Assembly: GCA_017303535.1 (NCBI GenBank)
Contig: JAFLCO010000003.1
Coordinates: forward strand, 1-55,136
DNA length: 55,136 bases
Direction: 5' to 3'
From: Planctomycetota bacterium
GTDB taxonomy: Bacteria > Planctomycetota > Planctomycetia > Pirellulales > PNKZ01
This document shows positions 51,820-55,136 of this stretch, piece by piece. A program made the position numbers and the translations under genes. Numbering within the stretch: the first letter of the stretch is position 1; every line of letters starts with the position of its first letter. The notes beneath the pieces are model-generated. The model worked only from the letters and a program-made list of their open reading frames with translations. It was not told the DNA's origin and did no database searches.

Positions 51820-53091
51820 ATGTCGACGGGAATGCTTCGCTTCGTCACGGCCGTGTTGCCCTTGGCGGCTTGCTTCGGTTTTGCGAGCCCTTGCTCGGCG
51901 CAGCTTGGCGCGGATTTGGTGTCGAACACCGTCGCCCGGCAGCTCGGCTTGGAGCGGATGTGGTCGACGCAGCTCCGGGTCGATCCGACGCGCGGGCGGG
52001 TGAAGTACGTCACGATTCATCGCGGCTTGCTCGTCGCGCAGACCGATCGCGGCACGGTGCAGGCCGTCGACGCCGAGACCGGGCGCACGTATTGGGTGGC
52101 CGAGATCGGTCGCGCCAACGCGCTCGTGCAGCAGCCGGCCGTGAACGATAAGTACGTCGCGGCCATCAACGGCGGCGATTTGTTTTTGCTCGATCGCTCG
52201 ACCGGCGCCGTGCGCTGGCAGCAACGCCTCGGCAACTCGCCTGCCACGGGACCGGCCTTGAGCGCCGATCGCGTGTTTGTGCCGCTCGACGGCGGCCACG
52301 TCGAAAGCTACAAGCTCGAACGCGAGCGGATTCTCGACAACGTGCCCGACCGCTTCAGCGGCACCGGCGGCGCGACGCAGCCCCCGCTGGCCGTGGCGAA
52401 TCGCGTGCTGTGGACCTCGACCAACGGCTACGTCTACTCGCGCGAGCAAACGAAGGAACTGATTCAGTTTCGCTTCCGCATGAACGACGAAGGGGCCGGC
52501 ACGCCGGCTTACCTCACGCCGTTTGTTTACGCCGCGTCGCGGGCCGGCGTCGTATATTGCCTCAACGAAGTGACGGGCCTCGACGTGTGGCATCTCGCCG
52601 TCGGGCAATCGATTTCGCAGCCGCTGGTCGCTCTGGAAGGGATGCTCTTCGCCATCACCGAGACGGGCGACATGGTGCGCATTGATCCGCTGGCCGGCCG
52701 GCAGCTGTGGTACATCGGCGGCATTGCGAACTTTCTCTCGGCCTCGGCCAAGCGGCTCTACGTCACCGATCTTTCCGGACGTTTGACCGTGCTCGATACG
52801 GCCAGCGGCGCGCGGCTCGGATCGTTGGAAATCCCGGGCCTCACTGAATTCACGATTCGCAACACGTCGAGCGATCGGATTTATCTGGCCACCTCGACCG
52901 GCATGGTGCAGTGCCTCCGCGAGATCACACAGCCGAAGCCGATCGAACACGTGCCGGGCTTCGCGATCGCCCCGAAGCCGAAAGAAGGCGCGGCACCGGC
53001 AGCTCCCGCCGACGGCAGCGCGCCGGCCGATGGCTCAACCCCCGCAGCCGATCCCGCAGCCCCCGCGGCGGCCAATCCGTTCGGCAGCTAG
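51820..53091 (+). CDS. secreted PQQ-like beta-propeller protein
   Basis: 423 residues from ATG 51820, with AGGA 9 nt upstream. A signal peptide (about 1-26, ending ASPCSAQ) is followed by a propeller: repeats with GRGTVQAVDAETGRTYWVAEIG, GDLFLLDRSTGAVRWQQRLG, VVYCLNEVTGLDVWHLAVGQS, TGDMVRIDPLAGRQLWYIGG, and LTVLDTASGARLGSLEI fit the tryptophan-docking/PQQ-like blades (W near the end of each). The last 40 residues are an Ala/Pro/Asp-rich tail. It is probably an extracytoplasmic scaffold or BamB-like protein, not a PQQ enzyme. Confidence 0.85.
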   Translation: MSTGMLRFVTAVLPLAACFGFASPCSAQLGADLVSNTVARQLGLERMWSTQLRVDPTRGRVKYVTIHRGLLVAQTDRGTVQAVDAETGRTYWVAEIGRANALVQQPAVNDKYVAAINGGDLFLLDRSTGAVRWQQRLGNSPATGPALSADRVFVPLDGGHVESYKLERERILDNVPDRFSGTGGATQPPLAVANRVLWTSTNGYVYSREQTKELIQFRFRMNDEGAGTPAYLTPFVYAASRAGVVYCLNEVTGLDVWHLAVGQSISQPLVALEGMLFAITETGDMVRIDPLAGRQLWYIGGIANFLSASAKRLYVTDLSGRLTVLDTASGARLGSLEIPGLTEFTIRNTSSDRIYLATSTGMVQCLREITQPKPIEHVPGFAIAPKPKEGAAPAAPADGSAPADGSTPAADPAAPAAANPFGS

Positions 53092-53114
53092 TTAGCCGTC
53101 GCATTGTCCCTTGG

Positions 53115-53189
53115 GTGCCACTGGTGGCTTGTCCACCAGTGCCTGCGACGACGTCGATAATGCACTGGTGGGCAAGCCACCAGTGGCAC
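53115..53189. repeat. hairpin repeat F, copy 2
   Basis: Arms 53115-53142 and 53162-53189 match 27 of 28. It lies in the convergent gap between the PQQ-like and YCII genes. Related to 31901-31956. Confidence 0.95.
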
Positions 53190-53212
53190 CCGGCTCTCTT
53201 AACTCTTCGCTC

Positions 53213-53551
53213 CTAGCTCTCCGGATCGTACCCAAACTCGCGCAACTCCTGCGAGCAGCGACAAGCCGCGGCGATCCGCGCGGCCCACCGCACGGCGTCC
53301 TCGCGCGACGGCAACTCCAGCACGCAGAACCCGCCGTCGAAGTCCTTAGTCTGCGGGTACGTCTCGTTCGTCACCGTGCCGTCGGCGGCGACCAACTGCG
53401 GCCCGACGGCCGCATTGATCCCCCCACCAAACACATAAACCCCGGCCTCCTTCGCGGCGCGAATCACCACTCGCGCCGCCTCGCCGACGGCTCCCAAGTC
53501 TTCCTCGGCGACGTTCATCGCGGAGGCGGGGAAGGAGATGAGGTATTTCAT
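53213..53551 (-). CDS. YCII-related (DGPF-type) protein
   Basis: 112 residues from MKYLISFPASAMNVAEE (53551). The sequence follows the YCII/DGPF shape: a first strand MKYLISF, a middle GGGINAAVGPQLVAADGTVTNETYPQTKDFDGGFCVLELPSREDAVRWAARI with the GGF...LE pattern, then RELEREFG-like tail. Such proteins are small dimeric barrels of uncertain role. The extra five codons to 53566 are possible but less typical. Confidence 0.8.
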   Translation of the reverse strand: MKYLISFPASAMNVAEEDLGAVGEAARVVIRAAKEAGVYVFGGGINAAVGPQLVAADGTVTNETYPQTKDFDGGFCVLELPSREDAVRWAARIAAACRCSQELREFGYDPES

Positions 53552-53654
53552 AGGGGCTTTGTACACGACGAATGAGATTGGTAGGTCACTGCGAGGACTA
53601 ACAATGTACTAAAGGTCCCCAGCGTCTGACGCTGTTCCCCTAATCTTGAACCCG

Positions 53655-54335
53655 CTAACCGACATGATAGCTCTCCGGAATCCATTGAATTGAAGTGTTA
53701 CCGTCGGAATAGCGGGCATAGCAGCCGAGTTCTTCAGATAACACCTGCGCCGGGTTGTTTGTCACGCGAACAATAAACTCGCCGAAGTCACTTGCGAAAT
53801 GTGACTCATACCACCCGTCGTGATCGGCGTAGAAGATTTTTCCCGCGTTAGGTCCTTCTACCGGCATGACGAAATAGTTGCCGCTCTGTGGGGCTGTCGC
53901 GAAAGCGACGCCGGTGCGTATGTAATCTGGATCGCTTTCATCGTCGAGGTGCTCGAAAAATTGACGCATGACTTCTCCCGCTTCGTCCCACTGTGAGATC
54001 GGCAGAGCTTCGACTCCGGCGGTAGCTGAGAGCAAATCCTTGTACAAAACAAAGCCGTCGTGCGCGGCGTAGATCTCTTCGAACTTTGATGCATGCGCAC
54101 CGAGCACCGACCTAAGGATCGCCAAGTCCTGTGTTGACGCAGGGGCATTTAGCACGTGGCACAAACGCGCAATGAAGCTTTTCTGGGTCGCTGCCGACCG
54201 CCCACCATTGGTGCAAACAAAGGATGGATTCGCTTGTTTTGCAAAGGCAATAAGATGTTGAAGCGGCGAAGCCATGAAATCCCAAAATGTCGAGGATATC
54301 GCTAGATGGTTGCGGTCTGTCGTCTGCAGACTCAA
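53655..54335 (-). CDS. SUKH (SMI1/KNR4)-like protein
   Basis: 226 residues; MASPLQHLIAFAKQ at 54275 is an alternative start. In the middle, FEEIYAAHDGFVLYKDLLSA, and further on QSGNYFVMPVEGPNAGKIFYADHDGWYESHFASDFGEFIVRV, match the WxxxHDGW and LPxxxG-like features of SUKH domains. SUKH proteins are often immunity proteins to secreted toxins, but many have other roles. No toxin gene is seen next to it. Base composition is lower in GC than the core of the window. Confidence 0.65.
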   Translation of the reverse strand: MSLQTTDRNHLAISSTFWDFMASPLQHLIAFAKQANPSFVCTNGGRSAATQKSFIARLCHVLNAPASTQDLAILRSVLGAHASKFEEIYAAHDGFVLYKDLLSATAGVEALPISQWDEAGEVMRQFFEHLDDESDPDYIRTGVAFATAPQSGNYFVMPVEGPNAGKIFYADHDGWYESHFASDFGEFIVRVTNNPAQVLSEELGCYARYSDGNTSIQWIPESYHVG

Positions 54336-54695
54336 GTTTGTTGATGAGATATGAACGCGAGATTACCGCAATCCGCATGCTATCCGCTGCAGGATCGGCT
54401 TTCACTAACCGCGTCTTAGCCCCGGGCGAGTCGCCCGGGGCAGCGTGGATTGAGCATGAGCGTCGATGATCGTTTGACGCTGCCCCCCGGCATACGCGGC
54501 TGCGCCGCTATCGAAGGGGGCTAAGTCATAATATTGAACGCCGTCTTATAAACGGGAACTTTGCGCTACGTTGCGGGATGAGTTCTCCGGATCATACGTA
54601 AGATCGCAAAGTTCCATGTGTGGTGACTGACGGCTAGCATAACACCGCAGTCACGCCGGTCCTCGGACGTTTTAAATAAGCACTGCGGGCAAACG
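54336..54695. other. intergenic region with a hairpin repeat
   Basis: 360 nt between the SUKH-like and DUF3800 genes, which diverge. Repeat M covers 54415-54525; the rest shows no ORF. Confidence 0.45.
54415..54525. repeat. hairpin repeat M
   Basis: The left arm (54415-54446) has a nested CCCCGGGCGAGTCGCCCGGG palindrome; the right arm (54477-54525) begins ACGCTGCCCCCCGG and ends GGGGGCTAAG. Their ends are inverted copies, and a related CAGCGTCTGACGCTG piece is seen at about 53620-53634. Confidence 0.75.
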
Positions 54696-55136
54696 ATGTC
54701 GACGCCTTCCGTTATTCAAGCGCCTCAAAAACCCGGTTTTGGAGACTACATCGTTTACGTCGATGAGAGCGGCGACCATAGTCTTGGCGCAGAGGACTCG
54801 ACATATCCAATGTTTGTTCTAGCTTTCTGCATTTTTGAGAAAACTAAGTACGTTGAATCTGCTGTACCGCTGATGCAGAAGCTGAAGTTCAAGTGGTTCG
54901 GCCACGACATGGTCGTATTGCACGAAAGAGAGATCCGAAAATCATTGCCACCATTCCAGTTTCTGATGAACTCGCAACAGCGTGAGCAATTCTTGGGCGA
55001 CATATCAGGACTCATCGCGGCCTTGGATTTCACAGTAATTGCGGTTGCTATTCGCAAAGAGCAGCTAAAACGGAGATACGCAGACCGCTGCCAGAATCCT
55101 TACAACATTGCATTAAAATACGGGCTAGAGCGAGTC
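54696..55136 (+). CDS. DUF3800 protein, cut by the window end
   Basis: An ATG at 54696 opens a frame that stays open to the window edge, giving 147 residues. The N-terminal YIVYVDESGDHSLG is the DUF3800 hallmark. HDMVVLHEREIRKSLPPF, then REQFLGDISGLIAALDFTVIAVAIRKEQL, agree with the family. DUF3800 is thought to have an RNase H-like fold and is often found in defence or mobile regions. The rest of the gene lies outside the window. Base composition is AT-richer than the core. Confidence 0.85.
   Translation, partial: MSTPSVIQAPQKPGFGDYIVYVDESGDHSLGAEDSTYPMFVLAFCIFEKTKYVESAVPLMQKLKFKWFGHDMVVLHEREIRKSLPPFQFLMNSQQREQFLGDISGLIAALDFTVIAVAIRKEQLKRRYADRCQNPYNIALKYGLERV

Noticed and set aside
1-55136. 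tRNA or rRNA genes, insertion sequences
   Set aside because: I looked for cloverleaf-like patterns, rRNA conserved words and transposase motifs and saw none; a dedicated search would be needed to be certain.

Overview
The window looks like a chromosomal segment of a planctomycete, most likely close to Pirellulales. The reasons are high GC with strong G/C third-position bias, small loosely packed operons, Gram-negative outer-membrane genes (lpxB, an LptF/LptG permease) beside typical planctomycete families (DUF1570, PQQ-like propeller, DUF58/MoxR/transglutaminase set, alpha-toroid proteins), and a large number of intergenic hairpin repeats. The assignment rests on gene content only. I read 41 complete or nearly complete protein genes, one gene cut by the right edge, and a very small Lys-rich ORF. 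I found no tRNA, rRNA, CRISPR array or insertion sequence.

Layout. 1-4.2 kb (+): translation genes rpmI, rplT, pheS, pheT; pheS carries an in-frame repeat insertion and pheT lacks the usual N-terminal tRNA-binding domain. 4.2-8.7 kb (-): a moxR, DUF58, transglutaminase operon. 9-16 kb: a zinc-ribbon/alpha-toroid membrane protein, then a minus-strand cluster of an RluA-family pseudouridine synthase (with an in-frame TAG before its conserved tail), a class III CoA-transferase and a small membrane protein, and a dynamin-like GTPase running the other way. 16-18.4 kb: a ceramidase-like secreted protein and a mini transcription unit for a 21-residue Lys/Ala peptide. 18.4-26.1 kb: lpxB, M50 protease and SGNH hydrolase (-), an LptF/LptG permease (+), M19 dipeptidase and a THUMP-like methyltransferase (-), and a secreted hypothetical (+). 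26.1-36.8 kb: a DacZ-like diadenylate cyclase with an altered RHR motif, envelope lipoproteins, a DUF1570 protease-like protein, dnaA, a GNAT enzyme, and a two-PDZ secreted protein with a small membrane partner.

36.9-45 kb (-): a branched-chain amino-acid cluster (class IV aminotransferase, ilvN, ilvC, and a DHAD/xylonate-dehydratase family protein, with a radical SAM protein and a small hypothetical between them; no ilvB), preceded by a coiled-coil PD-(D/E)XK nuclease-like protein. 45-46.5 kb is a gene desert filled with inverted repeats. 46.5-55.1 kb holds an ankyrin lipoprotein, a 1,334-residue protein of unknown function, a PQQ-like propeller, a YCII protein, and an AT-richer accessory end with a SUKH-like protein and a DUF3800 protein.

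The strongest signals for a second look are the dispersed hairpin families that repeatedly start at or overlap stop codons, one of which lies in frame within pheS; the TAG before the RluA-family tail; the Lys-rich mini gene with its own ribosome-binding site and terminator; the altered DacZ-like cyclase; and the hendecad coiled-coil nuclease-like protein. All functional statements come from reading motifs by eye; no database search was run.
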